A DNA stretch of 64,000 nucleotides. Origin: an uncultured Clostridia bacterium (GTDB lineage: Bacteria > Bacillota > Clostridia > Christensenellales > UBA1242). Where the stretch lies: assembly GCA_930990515.1 (NCBI GenBank), contig CAKNPS010000004.1:62001-126000 (forward strand). Reading direction: 5' to 3'. Under the pieces are notes generated by a model. The model saw only the letters and a list, made by a program, of their open reading frames with translations. It did not search any database and had not been told where the DNA came from. Below are positions 1-7,610 of the stretch, piece by piece (within the stretch, counting starts at the first letter, position 1; each line of letters starts with the position of its first letter). The position numbers and the translations under genes are program-made.

Positions 1-1
1 C

Positions 2-112
2 AAAAGCGAAAAAGTGACTGATTTCTCAATGCAAGTGTCAGCAAGCGATATTGAAGGTGGAGCACTACTTAAAAAAGGCAAAAAGAATTTCATTAAAGTT
101 GAATTAAATTAA
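2..112 (+). CDS. C-terminal end of an unidentified protein (truncated by window edge)
   Basis: An open frame runs from the window edge to a TAA at 110-112 and encodes the last 36 residues of a protein, ending KNFIKVELN. The tail is lysine-rich and hydrophilic with no motif I recognise. A stem-loop terminator starts at the stop codon, which supports this being a real gene end. The family cannot be named from so little sequence. Confidence 0.6.
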   Translation, partial: KSEKVTDFSMQVSASDIEGGALLKKGKKNFIKVELN

Positions 113-138
113 GAGCAAATCATTTTGCTCTTTTTTAT
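112..138. terminator. Rho-independent terminator
   Basis: An 8-bp stem (112-119 with 124-131) and a four-base loop are followed by a long T run. It ends the gene truncated at the window edge. In reverse it may also serve the minus-strand HTH-like gene, whose stop codon lies in the T run. Confidence 0.85.
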
Positions 139-356
139 TTTTTTATAATAAACATATTTTCATATTCAATGCCTATTATTCTTGACAAGCGAACAATTTG
201 ATGTAACTTATATTTTGAATTATTTTCTAATATAAAAACTAATTCTTCTTTCTCAAATCCACATAATTTTGCCATTTTTTCTATTGATAAATTATGCTTA
301 TGCATATATTTTTCTATAATTTCAGTATTAATCATATAACTTTTACTTTTTTCCAT
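135..356 (-). CDS. Small HTH/XRE-like protein, 73 aa
   Basis: I chose the ATG at 354-356 because an AAAGGAA Shine-Dalgarno lies about 9 nt before it; the longer frame has no such site. The middle of the protein (LSIEKMAKLCGF, then EELVFILENN, then LHQIVRLSRIIGI) has the spacing of a Cro/XRE-type helix-turn-helix, as in small phage-like repressors. There is no second domain. The DNA target is unknown. It stands alone between two plus-strand transcription units. The assignment rests on pattern only, so an unrelated small helical protein is possible. Confidence 0.6.
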   Translation of the reverse strand: MEKSKSYMINTEIIEKYMHKHNLSIEKMAKLCGFEKEELVFILENNSKYKLHQIVRLSRIIGIEYENMFIIKK

Positions 357-480
357 TTTATTAATTCCTTTTAGTTTGATTTTGGATATCCAACTAGAGA
401 ATAACACATAGAAAATAAAATTTTGTTGCTATTACCGAACGGGAATAAAAACAAAAAAGGAATTTAATGTAAATATTTAT

Positions 481-510
481 TTGCTAAAAAATCTAAAAAT
501 TTGTTAAAAT
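481..510 (+). promoter_or_regulatory. Promoter of yigZ-like gene, leaderless arrangement
   Basis: TTGCTA at 481-486 and TAAAAT at 505-510 are separated by 18 bp. The start codon follows after only 6 nt and no Shine-Dalgarno is present, so transcription should begin at or next to the ATG. Confidence 0.6.
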
Positions 511-516
511 GTTTAT

Positions 517-885
517 ATGAATGTGGAATTTAAAAAGATAATTGAAATTGTGGAAAAGAAGTCTAGGTTTTTGGGCTATCGTTCGCCGTGTAAAACTGTG
601 GACGAAGTGGAAAGGGCACTAGAATTTTTAAGGAAAGAACATAAAAAAGCCACTCATATTTGTTATGCCTATTCTCTTAAATCTCCCTTTCTTGAAAAAG
701 CAGTCGATGACGGAGAACCAGGTGGAACAGCAGGGCGACCTATTCTTTCCGTTATTCAAAAACGGGGTGTCACTGACACTTGTGTTTTTGTGGTTAGATA
801 TTTTGGTGGAATAAAACTTGGGGCGGGTGGACTTGTCCGTGCTTACACAAAAGTGACAAGTGAAGTTTTGAAGGAAGAAAAATGA
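517..885 (+). CDS. YigZ/IMPACT family protein, N-terminal domain only
   Basis: The 122-residue protein carries the IMPACT-family signature DDGEPGGTAGRPIL and the following VVRYFGGIKLGAGGLVRAY block, typical of YigZ/YvyE proteins. Family members are usually near 200 residues with a second ferredoxin-like domain (DUF1949). That domain is missing here, because the frame stops straight after the first domain and overlaps the next start codon (ATGA). The eukaryotic relative regulates GCN2 signalling; the bacterial role is not settled. It heads an overlapping run with the deoxyribosyltransferase-like gene, recX and acpS. The ATG at 517 has a -10 box 6 nt upstream and no ribosome-binding site. Confidence 0.85.
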   Translation: MNVEFKKIIEIVEKKSRFLGYRSPCKTVDEVERALEFLRKEHKKATHICYAYSLKSPFLEKAVDDGEPGGTAGRPILSVIQKRGVTDTCVFVVRYFGGIKLGAGGLVRAYTKVTSEVLKEEK

Positions 886-1196
886 AAGTTTTAACAATTT
901 GTGGAAGTATGCGTTTTGAAAAACAAATGATTGAAATTGCAACGGAACTTGAATTTAAAGGTTTTTGTGTTTTGCAATGTGTTTACTTTGATAAAAATAA
1001 AAATGTGGCAAAAGAAGAATATCAAAATTTAGAGAAAGCACACCTAAAGAAGATAGATTTGAGTGACGGAATTTATGTTGTGAATTGCGGTGGCTATATT
1101 GGTGAAAGCACACAAAAAGAAATTGAATATGCTTTAAAAAACGGCAAAGAAGTTATCTATTTAGAGCCAAACGGGAGAAAAAATGACAATAACTGA
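882..1196 (+). CDS. Nucleoside 2-deoxyribosyltransferase-like protein (DUF4406 type)
   Basis: This 104-residue single-domain protein begins KVLTICGSMRF, the Rossmann-like start of the nucleoside 2-deoxyribosyltransferase superfamily. It contains GGYIGESTQKEIEYA near residues 67-81, where the Glu in GEST corresponds to the family's catalytic position. True transferases cleave the N-glycosidic bond of deoxynucleosides, but the short DUF4406-like branch is mostly uncharacterised, so activity is inferred. It overlaps yigZ by 4 nt and recX by 14 nt, indicating translational coupling. Confidence 0.75.
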   Translation: MKVLTICGSMRFEKQMIEIATELEFKGFCVLQCVYFDKNKNVAKEEYQNLEKAHLKKIDLSDGIYVVNCGGYIGESTQKEIEYALKNGKEVIYLEPNGRKNDNN

Positions 1197-1809
1197 AATT
1201 AAGAAAACTAAAAATGCAATGCGATATCATCTTTATGTTGATGATAAGTTTTTTGGTATTTTTTTAGATGAAATCTTGGCAAAATATGCCTTGAAAACTG
1301 GGCAAGAGATTGAAAAAGAAGATTTGGAAGAAATAAAAAAAGAAAATGACGGCAAACTTGCTTTTTTGATGTCGATTTCATATCTTGAAAAATATAATGT
1401 TTCCAAAAAGGGAATTGTGGACTATCTCAAGAAGAAGGGGATTGATAAAAATGCTATTGATGGTGCAGTCATTAAACTTGAAAACTATGGCTACATTGAT
1501 GACAAAGTTTTTGCGAAAAACTATTTTGAAAGTTTGAAAAACACAAAGGGGAAGCGAGCAATCGTGCAAAAACTTAAAGAAAAAGGAATAAATAGTGAGA
1601 TTATATCGGAACTTGTGGAAAACATTGATGACGAGTGCGAAGAAGAACGAGCGTTACTCCTTGCAAAGAAATTCGCCAAAAATCGTGAGAATAACCTAAA
1701 AAACAAACAAAAGTGCCTTGCTCATTTAATCTATAAAGGGTATGATTATAGTGTAGCACAAAGAGTGGTAAACAAAATTTACGCAGGAGATGAAAATGAT
1801 TGGATTTGA
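1183..1809 (+). CDS. recX: Regulatory protein RecX
   Basis: The 208-residue protein has an N-terminal beta-rich segment and then repeated three-helix RecX motifs (SISYLEKYNVSKKGIVDYLKKKG, IVQKLKEKGI, CLAHLIYKGYDY). RecX binds and modulates the RecA filament during recombination and SOS repair. Length and domain order match Firmicute RecX. It sits between the deoxyribosyltransferase-like gene and acpS with overlaps on both sides; recA itself is not in the window. The start codon lies inside the end of the upstream gene, so translation is probably coupled. Confidence 0.9.
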   Translation: MTITEIKKTKNAMRYHLYVDDKFFGIFLDEILAKYALKTGQEIEKEDLEEIKKENDGKLAFLMSISYLEKYNVSKKGIVDYLKKKGIDKNAIDGAVIKLENYGYIDDKVFAKNYFESLKNTKGKRAIVQKLKEKGINSEIISELVENIDDECEEERALLLAKKFAKNRENNLKNKQKCLAHLIYKGYDYSVAQRVVNKIYAGDENDWI

Positions 1810-2146
1810 CCTTGAACACATTTCAAGAATTAAAAATGCTGACAAATTGCTGGAAAAAATTGCAACTGCAAGTGAAATTGCCTACATAGAGAAATTTAAA
1901 AACAAACTTGAAAAAGTTGCATCACTTTGGGCAGTTAAGGAAGCAACCTTTAAGGCTCTTGACATTTCGGCTGGAGAAATTTCCTATAAAGAGATTGAAC
2001 TGCATCACAAAGAAAGTGGCAAACCTTTCCTTAAACTTTCAGGCAAGGCAGAAGTAATTTTAAAAAAGAAAGGTGGAAAAGAAGTTGAAATTTCTCTTTC
2101 TCATTCTCTTGATTTGGTCGGGGCAGTGGCAATCGTTGTGTTTTAA
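1796..2146 (+). CDS. acpS: Holo-[acyl-carrier-protein] synthase
   Basis: AcpS moves 4'-phosphopantetheine from CoA to a serine of acyl carrier protein, activating it for fatty-acid synthesis. The start MIGFDLEHISRI matches the family's conserved Mg-binding opening (an IGxDxxxIxRI-like pattern), and VKEATFKAL is the second signature; 116 residues is normal. An in-frame ATG 6 nt upstream (1790) directly abuts the AGGAG sequence, so the ATG at 1796 is the better start. It overlaps the end of recX. In many Firmicutes acpS precedes alr and the MazEF pair; here only a MazF-type gene follows, after a structured spacer. Confidence 0.93.
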   Translation: MIGFDLEHISRIKNADKLLEKIATASEIAYIEKFKNKLEKVASLWAVKEATFKALDISAGEISYKEIELHHKESGKPFLKLSGKAEVILKKKGGKEVEISLSHSLDLVGAVAIVVF

Positions 2147-2192
2147 CTAAATTTTGTGCTATTTTTGACTTTTAATTAGTGTTGATACGAAA

Positions 2193-2342
2193 GAGCAAAA
2201 TCACAGTTCGCCTTAGGCAAACGCCAAGTTTTTCCAAAACTTGGACGAAAAATTCGAGAATTTTTCGAGTGATTTTGCTCACTTGGGGAGAAAATTTGTT
2301 TGCAAAATGCAAGCATAATTTTTTTACGCTCAAATTTTTCTC
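2193..2342. repeat. Nested-palindrome intergenic element
   Basis: A perfect 12-bp outer stem (2193-2204 with 2269-2280) encloses two perfect inner hairpins: a 9-bp stem at 2224-2232/2236-2244 and a 10-bp stem at 2246-2255/2258-2267. A short GCC/GGC hairpin lies at 2210-2218. A second arm pairs 2288-2298 with 2331-2342, allowing one bulge, around an inner TTGCA/TGCAA hairpin. No frame across it looks like protein. It fills most of the 259-bp gap between acpS and the toxin pair. Candidates are a structured RNA, a palindromic repeat element or a multi-stem terminator region. Confidence 0.75.
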
Positions 2343-2405
2343 ATAATTTTTATTCACTTTTCGCACACTAGAAAAGTATTAAAAAACTTTTATAGGGGAA
2401 AAATT

Positions 2406-2633
2406 ATGGAAAAAGAATATCTTGAACTTTTAAAAAGGGTAGATAAGATTGAAAAAGAGTATGGCAGTGTTAAAAATTTTGCCATTTTATCAACTTGCAA
2501 AGAAGTCAAACATAAACTGAGAATAGGACGGAGTGCAGATTTAGAAGGCGTCTATGAAGACCTTTCTGACCTAGAATATGCCGACCTAATTGATTATCAA
2601 AATTTAGAAGGCGAATATGGAGAAAGATTTTAA
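2406..2633 (+). CDS. Small acidic protein upstream of MazF, candidate antitoxin
   Basis: This 75-residue acidic protein has a strong AGGGGA ribosome-binding site and overlaps the downstream mazF-type gene by 17 nt. That is the normal position and coupling of a MazE antitoxin. However, it shows no ribbon-helix-helix DNA-binding domain like Bacillus EndoAI. It reads as short helices ([18 protein letters not shown]) followed by a charged tail ([17 protein letters not shown]). The antitoxin role is inferred from position only. It could instead be an unrelated small protein, with the true antitoxin elsewhere. Confidence 0.6.
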   Translation: MEKEYLELLKRVDKIEKEYGSVKNFAILSTCKEVKHKLRIGRSADLEGVYEDLSDLEYADLIDYQNLEGEYGERF

Positions 2634-2970
2634 ACGAGGAGAGATATATTTTGCTGACCTTAGTCCTGTTGTTGGGAGTGAGCAAGGTGGCGTTCGCCCT
2701 GTTTTAATCATTCAAAACAATGTTGGAAACAAATATTCGCCGACCGTCATTGTTTCTGCTATCACAAGTCAACTTGCCAAGGCAAAACTGCCAACGCATA
2801 TTGAACTTCCATCAGAAAAATATCATCTTCCAAAAGATTCGGTGGTGCTTTTGGAGCAAATTAGGACACTTGACAAACGCCGATTAAAAGACAAGATTTC
2901 AGCAATTGACACTTTCAAGATGAAGGAAATTGACAAAGCAATTTTGATTTCATTAGGTTTTGTGAATTAG
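2617..2970 (+). CDS. mazF: MazF/PemK-type mRNA interferase (EndoA/NdoA-like)
   Basis: The 117-residue protein is very close in pattern to the Firmicute EndoA/NdoA toxin: [19 protein letters not shown] near the start, then [16 protein letters not shown] and [12 protein letters not shown]. These enzymes cut mRNA at short sequence motifs and are held inactive by a bound antitoxin. The catalytic-site residues (the Arg in GGVRPV and the Thr/Ser of the SAITSQ strand) are present, so it should be active. It overlaps the upstream 75-aa gene and is closed by a terminator overlapping its own stop codon. Location after acpS matches the conserved Firmicute position of ndoA. Confidence 0.93.
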   Translation: MEKDFKRGEIYFADLSPVVGSEQGGVRPVLIIQNNVGNKYSPTVIVSAITSQLAKAKLPTHIELPSEKYHLPKDSVVLLEQIRTLDKRRLKDKISAIDTFKMKEIDKAILISLGFVN

Positions 2971-2988
2971 AGGCATTGCCTCTTTTTT
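2969..2988 (+). terminator. Terminator of the toxin operon
   Basis: A GC-containing stem (2969-2974 with 2978-2983) begins inside the mazF stop codon and runs into six Ts. It belongs to the AGGC..GCCT terminator type that recurs across the window. Confidence 0.85.
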
Positions 2989-3109
2989 GTTTTATTTAAA
3001 AGCGTAATAATTAAAAATTTTAATGAAGCAAATTAATTTGCTTATGATAAATATAGGAAATTAAGAAAATTGTCAATAAAACCAAGTGTAAAATTAACAA
3101 AAAAAGGGG

Positions 3110-3138
3110 TTTACAAATGTCGAAATTTATGTTATACT
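3110..3138 (+). promoter_or_regulatory. Promoter of ankyrin-like gene
   Basis: TTTACA at 3110-3115 and TATACT at 3133-3138 are separated by 17 bp, placing the transcript start near 3145, just before the ribosome-binding site. The -35 box continues as TTTACAAATG, as in the rpoZ promoter downstream. Confidence 0.8.
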
Positions 3139-3159
3139 CTCACTATAGGGGAGGATAAT

Positions 3160-3669
3160 ATGGTTGAGTTACAGAATTTTGCAGAAGAATTGTATTCTTT
3201 TGAATTAAAATGTGGAGATAAAAAAAGTGTTTTTAAAGATTTTGTTTTAAAAGATTTACAACCAAAAATCATTAAATACACAAGAAAACAAAAATCTCCA
3301 ACTTTCTTATTTTTAAAATCAAGTGAAGATAAAAATCTTCTTGCTTATGCAATTAAATATCAAATGGAAGATTTTTTAGTGGAAGTTTTACATAGTTTTC
3401 CTGATGTTGCAAAATTTAAAGATAAAAATGGCAGAAATTTGGTCTGTCGTGCTTCTCGTTGGGGCTGTGATGACATTGTTTTTGCTGCTTGGGATAGTGA
3501 AGACTCAACCATTCAAGACTTAATTTTTGAAAAAGATGATACTAGACAATCTGCCGCAGGATATTTAGTGGATAGATACCGTGATGCTAAACCTGTGAAA
3601 GAACGCAAAACAAAATCTCAACCACCTATTGATTATTCTGGAACTTCTCAAGACTCATTTTTGCAATAA
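3160..3669 (+). CDS. Ankyrin-like hypothetical protein, 170 aa
   Basis: Translation should start at the ATG at 3160, with GGGGAGG about 5 nt upstream; the longer frame would start inside the promoter. Residues 60-110 (KNLLAYAIKYQMEDFLVEVL, then DKNGRNLVCRASRWGCDDIV) have the helix-turn-helix spacing of one or two ankyrin repeats. The C-terminal 25 residues are basic, then disordered. There is no signal peptide or membrane segment. It has its own promoter and precedes rpoZ, so a protein-binding role is plausible but no function can be assigned. I do not recognise a named family. Confidence 0.7.
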   Translation: MVELQNFAEELYSFELKCGDKKSVFKDFVLKDLQPKIIKYTRKQKSPTFLFLKSSEDKNLLAYAIKYQMEDFLVEVLHSFPDVAKFKDKNGRNLVCRASRWGCDDIVFAAWDSEDSTIQDLIFEKDDTRQSAAGYLVDRYRDAKPVKERKTKSQPPIDYSGTSQDSFLQ

Positions 3670-3683
3670 ATTTTCAAAATTAC

Positions 3684-3712
3684 TTTACAAATGTTTATAA
3701 ATATGATATAAT
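3684..3712 (+). promoter_or_regulatory. Promoter of rpoZ
   Basis: TTTACA at 3684-3689 and TATAAT at 3707-3712 are separated by 17 bp. The boxes and the TTTACAAAT context match the promoters before the ankyrin-like gene and priA. Confidence 0.8.
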
Positions 3713-3744
3713 GTCAAAGATTAAATTTAAGGAGCATTAAAGTT

Positions 3745-3954
3745 ATGATGAATCAACCACCAATCGACGAACTTGCAAAGAAAACAAAAGGAAATAAATA
3801 TATTCTTTCAATCTTGGCTTCTAAAAGAGCAAAAGAAATTGAAACAACAAGAAGAAACGAACTCGCAACTGCTGACAAAAAGGCAATTTCCATCGCTCTT
3901 GACGAAATTTATAATGGCGATGTAACTTATACTGGTGTTGAAGGGGAAGAATAG
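3745..3954 (+). CDS. rpoZ: DNA-directed RNA polymerase subunit omega
   Basis: The 69-residue protein matches the omega subunit: PPIDELAKKTKGNKYILSILASKRAKEIE corresponds to the conserved PSIDxLxxKxxSKYxLVxxxAxRAR region, followed by AISIALDEI. Omega helps fold and stabilise the beta-prime subunit. AAGGAG lies 9 nt before the ATG at 3745; a second ATG follows directly. The position just before priA is the standard Firmicute order, although gmk and coaBC are absent here. The gene is flanked by its own promoter and by a hairpin that overlaps the priA promoter. Confidence 0.9.
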   Translation: MMNQPPIDELAKKTKGNKYILSILASKRAKEIETTRRNELATADKKAISIALDEIYNGDVTYTGVEGEE

Positions 3955-3983
3955 TTTACAAATTACAAGTTTTGTGATATAAT
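3955..3983 (+). promoter_or_regulatory. Promoter of priA operon
   Basis: TTTACA at 3955-3960 and TATAAT at 3978-3983 are separated by 17 bp. The -35 box starts directly after the rpoZ stop codon. Confidence 0.8.
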
Positions 3984-3985
3984 TT

Positions 3986-4010
3986 CACTGCAAGATTGCA
4001 GTGATTTTTT
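3986..4010 (+). terminator. Hairpin at the priA transcript start, also rpoZ terminator
   Basis: A 7-bp stem CACTGCA/TGCAGTG (3986-3992, 3997-4003) followed by six Ts ends the rpoZ transcript. It begins 3 nt after the priA -10 box, so the priA transcript starts inside or just before it. Confidence 0.75.
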
Positions 4011-4029
4011 ATTATTTTAAGGGGACAAA

Positions 4030-6204
4030 ATGAAGTTTGCAAAAGTTGTGATTGACCAAGATGCGAAAGCGATTGATAGAGAATTTGAATATATCATTCC
4101 AGAAGAACTTGATGTGAAACTCGGCGAAAGGGTGAATGTGCCTTTTGGCTCAAGAGTTTTGCAAGGTTTTGTCGTTGGAGAAAGTGATACTTCTTCTTAT
4201 GATGAACATAAACTTAAAAGCATTTTGTCCACTGTTGATGGTTTTCCTGTGATAAAGAAAGAGATGCTTGCTCTTATGAATTATATGGCAGAAAAATTGC
4301 ACCTTAAACTTGCATCAATTCTTCGTCTTTTTCTTCCAAGTGAAATGAGAACTGGAAAAGTGAAAGAACTTCTTGTCAGGTATTGCGAACTTGAAGACAA
4401 TTTTGAAAATCCATCAAAAAATGCCAAAAAGCAGATGGAAATTGTGGAATATTTAAAGGAAAAGAAAAGAGAAAAATTCTCTGAACTTTCCACTCAATTT
4501 GGCTATGCACCACTTTCCGCACTCGTAAAGAAAAATGTTATTAAAGTTTCATTTGAAGAAGTAAAAAGACAGATTGATTATGACCATATTTCTGGCGAAA
4601 AGAAACATTTGACAGACTTACAGCAAAGAGCGGTGGATACCATTTCTGAGAATAAGACCTATCTTCTTCACGGTGTGACAGGAAGCGGGAAAACGGAAGT
4701 CTATATGAACCTCATTGAACGAGAACTCAAGAAAGGAAAAACTGCTCTTATGCTTGTGCCAGAAATTTCTTTAACACCACAGGTTCTTGCAAATTTTAAG
4801 GCTCGTTTTGGGGAAGCGGTGGCTCTTATTCACAGCGGACTTTCTGCTGGCGAACGCTTTGACGAATGGAGAAGAATATTTTTTGGGGAAGCAAAGGTTG
4901 TTGTGGGAGCACGCTCTGCCATTTTCACTCCACTTGAAAATCTTGGAATAATCATCATTGATGAAGAACATGAACAAAGTTATATTTCAGAAAGTAATCC
5001 GCGCTATGACACGCACGACATTGCACTTTTTAGACGAAAATATAATGATTGCATTCTGGTTTTGGGCAGTGCCACTCCTTCAATTGAAAGTTACACAAAG
5101 GCTCTTGATGGGGAATACACTCTTGTGGAAATGCCGGTTCGTGTGAATGGTATGGAAATGCCTAAAATTATCATTATTGATATGCTGGAAGAATTAAGGC
5201 ACGGAAACAGTGAAATCTTTTCCATTCCACTCTTGGCAGAACTTGGAAATGTGGTGGAAAAGAAAAAGCAAGCAATGATTTTCATAAATCGCCGTGGATT
5301 TTCTTCTTTTCAAAGATGTCGAGATTGTGGATATGTTGCAAAATGTAAAGATTGTGATGTTTCCCTTGTTTATCACCGATATGAAAACAAATTAAAGTGT
5401 CACTATTGTGGGAAAAGATATAAAGCCCTTGACATTTGTCCAAGTTGCGGAAGTCACAACATAAAACAGGGGGCAGTTGGAACAGAAAGAGTGGTGGAAG
5501 AACTTAAAAAATTCTTTCCAGATGTTGCAATCTTTAGAATGGATAATGATACCACTTCCACAAAAGGAGCTCACAGAAGCATTTTGTCGCAGTTTCGTGA
5601 AGTTAAACCTGCCATTTTGGTGGGGACACAAATGATTGCAAAAGGGCACGACTTTGAAGATGTCATTTTGGTGGGAATTATTGATGCCGACCAAAGTTTG
5701 TATCAAGCGGACTATCGTTCAATTGAGAGAACTTTTCAACTAATAACTCAGGTGAGTGGGAGAGCGGGAAGAAGCAAAGATCAAGGAAAAGTTATTCTTC
5801 AAACCTATTCTCCAAGACATTATGTCTATCGTTTTGCACAAAACTATGATTTTAAAGGTTTCTTCAAAAAGGAAGCAAACTTAAGAAAAGTGACCAACTT
5901 TCCACCATACACAAAAGTGCTTAGAATATTATTTTCTCACGAAGATGAAAATATTGTGGCAAAAGAGATAAAAGTATGTTATAATAAAGTGCAGAAAGTT
6001 AAAGAAAAATATCCTGACGACTTCATATATCTTGATGTTATGAAGTCACCACTTAATCGAATTAAAACCAAATATCGCTATCAAATTCTTATGCGTTTTA
6101 AACTTGAAAAAGCAGATGAAATTGAAAAAGAAATCTATAATTGTGTTGACGAGAAGTGCAAAAGTTCAGTGTTTTATGAAATAAATCCAAACAACTTAAG
6201 TTAA
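4030..6204 (+). CDS. priA: Primosomal protein PriA (replication restart helicase)
   Basis: PriA recognises stalled forks and reloads the replicative helicase. The 724 residues are full length. An N-terminal DNA-binding part is followed by Walker A GVTGSGKTEVY near residue 217, the Walker B box DEEH and helicase motifs up to GRAGRSKDQG. Between the helicase halves lie the eight zinc-binding cysteines (CRDCGYVAKCKDC, then CHYCG and CPSCG). AAGGGG precedes the ATG. It heads the priA-def-fmt-rlmN-rsgA-rpe block; the gaps are small or overlapping, so this is likely one operon. Confidence 0.96.
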   Translation: MKFAKVVIDQDAKAIDREFEYIIPEELDVKLGERVNVPFGSRVLQGFVVGESDTSSYDEHKLKSILSTVDGFPVIKKEMLALMNYMAEKLHLKLASILRLFLPSEMRTGKVKELLVRYCELEDNFENPSKNAKKQMEIVEYLKEKKREKFSELSTQFGYAPLSALVKKNVIKVSFEEVKRQIDYDHISGEKKHLTDLQQRAVDTISENKTYLLHGVTGSGKTEVYMNLIERELKKGKTALMLVPEISLTPQVLANFKARFGEAVALIHSGLSAGERFDEWRRIFFGEAKVVVGARSAIFTPLENLGIIIIDEEHEQSYISESNPRYDTHDIALFRRKYNDCILVLGSATPSIESYTKALDGEYTLVEMPVRVNGMEMPKIIIIDMLEELRHGNSEIFSIPLLAELGNVVEKKKQAMIFINRRGFSSFQRCRDCGYVAKCKDCDVSLVYHRYENKLKCHYCGKRYKALDICPSCGSHNIKQGAVGTERVVEELKKFFPDVAIFRMDNDTTSTKGAHRSILSQFREVKPAILVGTQMIAKGHDFEDVILVGIIDADQSLYQADYRSIERTFQLITQVSGRAGRSKDQGKVILQTYSPRHYVYRFAQNYDFKGFFKKEANLRKVTNFPPYTKVLRILFSHEDENIVAKEIKVCYNKVQKVKEKYPDDFIYLDVMKSPLNRIKTKYRYQILMRFKLEKADEIEKEIYNCVDEKCKSSVFYEINPNNLS

Positions 6205-6213
6205 GGAGAAATT

Positions 6214-6693
6214 ATGTCAGTTAGAAATATTGTTAAAATTGGAAATGCAACATTGAGAAAAAAGTCAAAACCAGTGGTTGATTTTGGCGAGAGTTTATCA
6301 ATGCTTTTAGATGATATGAAAAACACTATGCGTGAAAAGGGTGGTGTTGGTATTGCAGCTGTGCAAGTCGGTGTTTTAAGGCGTGCCATTGTCATTGAAG
6401 TGGAAGAAGGGGTGTATCTAGAGATAATTAACCCTGAAATCATTAAAACACGCGGAAAGGTGACTGACAGTGAAGGGTGTTTATCTATTCCTGACTTTTA
6501 TTGTGATGTGACAAGACCAAAATACGTCAAAATTAAAGCACAAGACAGAAACGGAGATGAATTTTTCTTTGAAGCAAAAGACTATATCGCAAGATGTATT
6601 TGTCACGAAATTGACCATTTGAACGGAGTGCTGTTTGTGGACTACACAGAAGAAGGACAGATTTATCGAGATAGATTTGAGAGGTTGAACTGA
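6214..6693 (+). CDS. def: Peptide deformylase
   Basis: The 159-residue enzyme removes the formyl group from nascent N-terminal methionine. All three family motifs are visible: GVGIAAVQ (motif 1), EGCLS (motif 2, with the metal-binding Cys) and HEIDH (motif 3, two metal-binding His and the catalytic Glu). AAGGAG precedes the ATG. It follows priA by 9 nt and its TGA overlaps the fmt start codon, pairing deformylase with formyltransferase as in most bacteria. Confidence 0.96.
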   Translation: MSVRNIVKIGNATLRKKSKPVVDFGESLSMLLDDMKNTMREKGGVGIAAVQVGVLRRAIVIEVEEGVYLEIINPEIIKTRGKVTDSEGCLSIPDFYCDVTRPKYVKIKAQDRNGDEFFFEAKDYIARCICHEIDHLNGVLFVDYTEEGQIYRDRFERLN

Positions 6694-7610
6694 TGAAAAT
6701 TTTGTTTTTTGGAACACCACTTTTTGCTGAAATAGTGCTTGAAAAACTATCAGAAAAGCACGAAGTTGTCGGTGTTGTTTGTCAACCTGATAAACCAGCA
6801 AATCGTGGAAAGAAAATGCAATCTCCAAACATAGTAAATTTAGCAAAATCACAAAATATTCCTGTTTACCAATTTGAAAAACTTAAAGAACACATAGAAG
6901 ATTTCAAGAAAATTGAATGTGATTTGTTTGTGACTGCGTCTTATGGAAAAATTCTTCCAAAAGAAGTTTTGGACATTAAGATGTGCATAAATGTTCATCC
7001 GTCAATGCTTCCTAAATATCGCGGAGCAACTCCAATTCAATCTGCCCTTTTAAATGGCGATGAAGAAACTGGTGTGACAATTATGAAAACGGCTGTTGGT
7101 ATGGACGACGGCGATATAATTCTTCAAAGCGAAGTGAAGATTGAAAAAGAAGAAGACTACAACTCTCTTATGCCAAGACTTGCTGAAATTGGTGGAGATT
7201 TACTTCTTGATGCAATTGATAGATTAGAGAATGGCACTGCCATATTTCAAAAACAAGATGAAAAAAAGGCGACTTTTGTTAAGTTAATTAAAAAAGAAGA
7301 CGGACTTTTAGATTTTACAAGCACAGCCGAAAGTTTAGTGAACAAAGTGCGTGCTTATGTGGAATTTCCAGTGGCTTACTTTAACATTGGCGACGAGCGA
7401 ATTAAGGTTTACAAAGCGGAAGCGGTGGAAGGTTTTGAAGACCTAGAAATTGGCGAAATTTTCACATCAAAAAAGGAATTTATTATTAAAGCCAAAGACA
7501 AAGGTTTTAAAATTTTGAAATGCCAAGTTGCTGGCGGAAAAGTTTTAGATGTCAAAGATTTTTTGAATGGACATAAAATTATGGAAAAAAAGGTGAGTGA
7601 ATGCTTTTAG
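6693..7610 (+). CDS. fmt: Methionyl-tRNA formyltransferase
   Basis: The 305-residue enzyme formylates initiator Met-tRNA using 10-formyltetrahydrofolate. The N-terminal Rossmann domain starts MKILFFGTPLFAE. The catalytic loop contains INVHPSMLPKYRGATPIQ, including the conserved Asn, His and SLLP-like segment, with Asp in the GMDDGDI region. The C-terminal OB-like domain is present. It overlaps def by 1 nt and rlmN by 10 nt, so the three are translationally coupled. Confidence 0.96.
   Translation: MKILFFGTPLFAEIVLEKLSEKHEVVGVVCQPDKPANRGKKMQSPNIVNLAKSQNIPVYQFEKLKEHIEDFKKIECDLFVTASYGKILPKEVLDIKMCINVHPSMLPKYRGATPIQSALLNGDEETGVTIMKTAVGMDDGDIILQSEVKIEKEEDYNSLMPRLAEIGGDLLLDAIDRLENGTAIFQKQDEKKATFVKLIKKEDGLLDFTSTAESLVNKVRAYVEFPVAYFNIGDERIKVYKAEAVEGFEDLEIGEIFTSKKEFIIKAKDKGFKILKCQVAGGKVLDVKDFLNGHKIMEKKVSECF

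Noticed and set aside
2172..2366. Minus-strand frame of 64 codons
   Set aside because: It lies entirely across the nested palindromes, has no ribosome-binding site and reads as low-information sequence.
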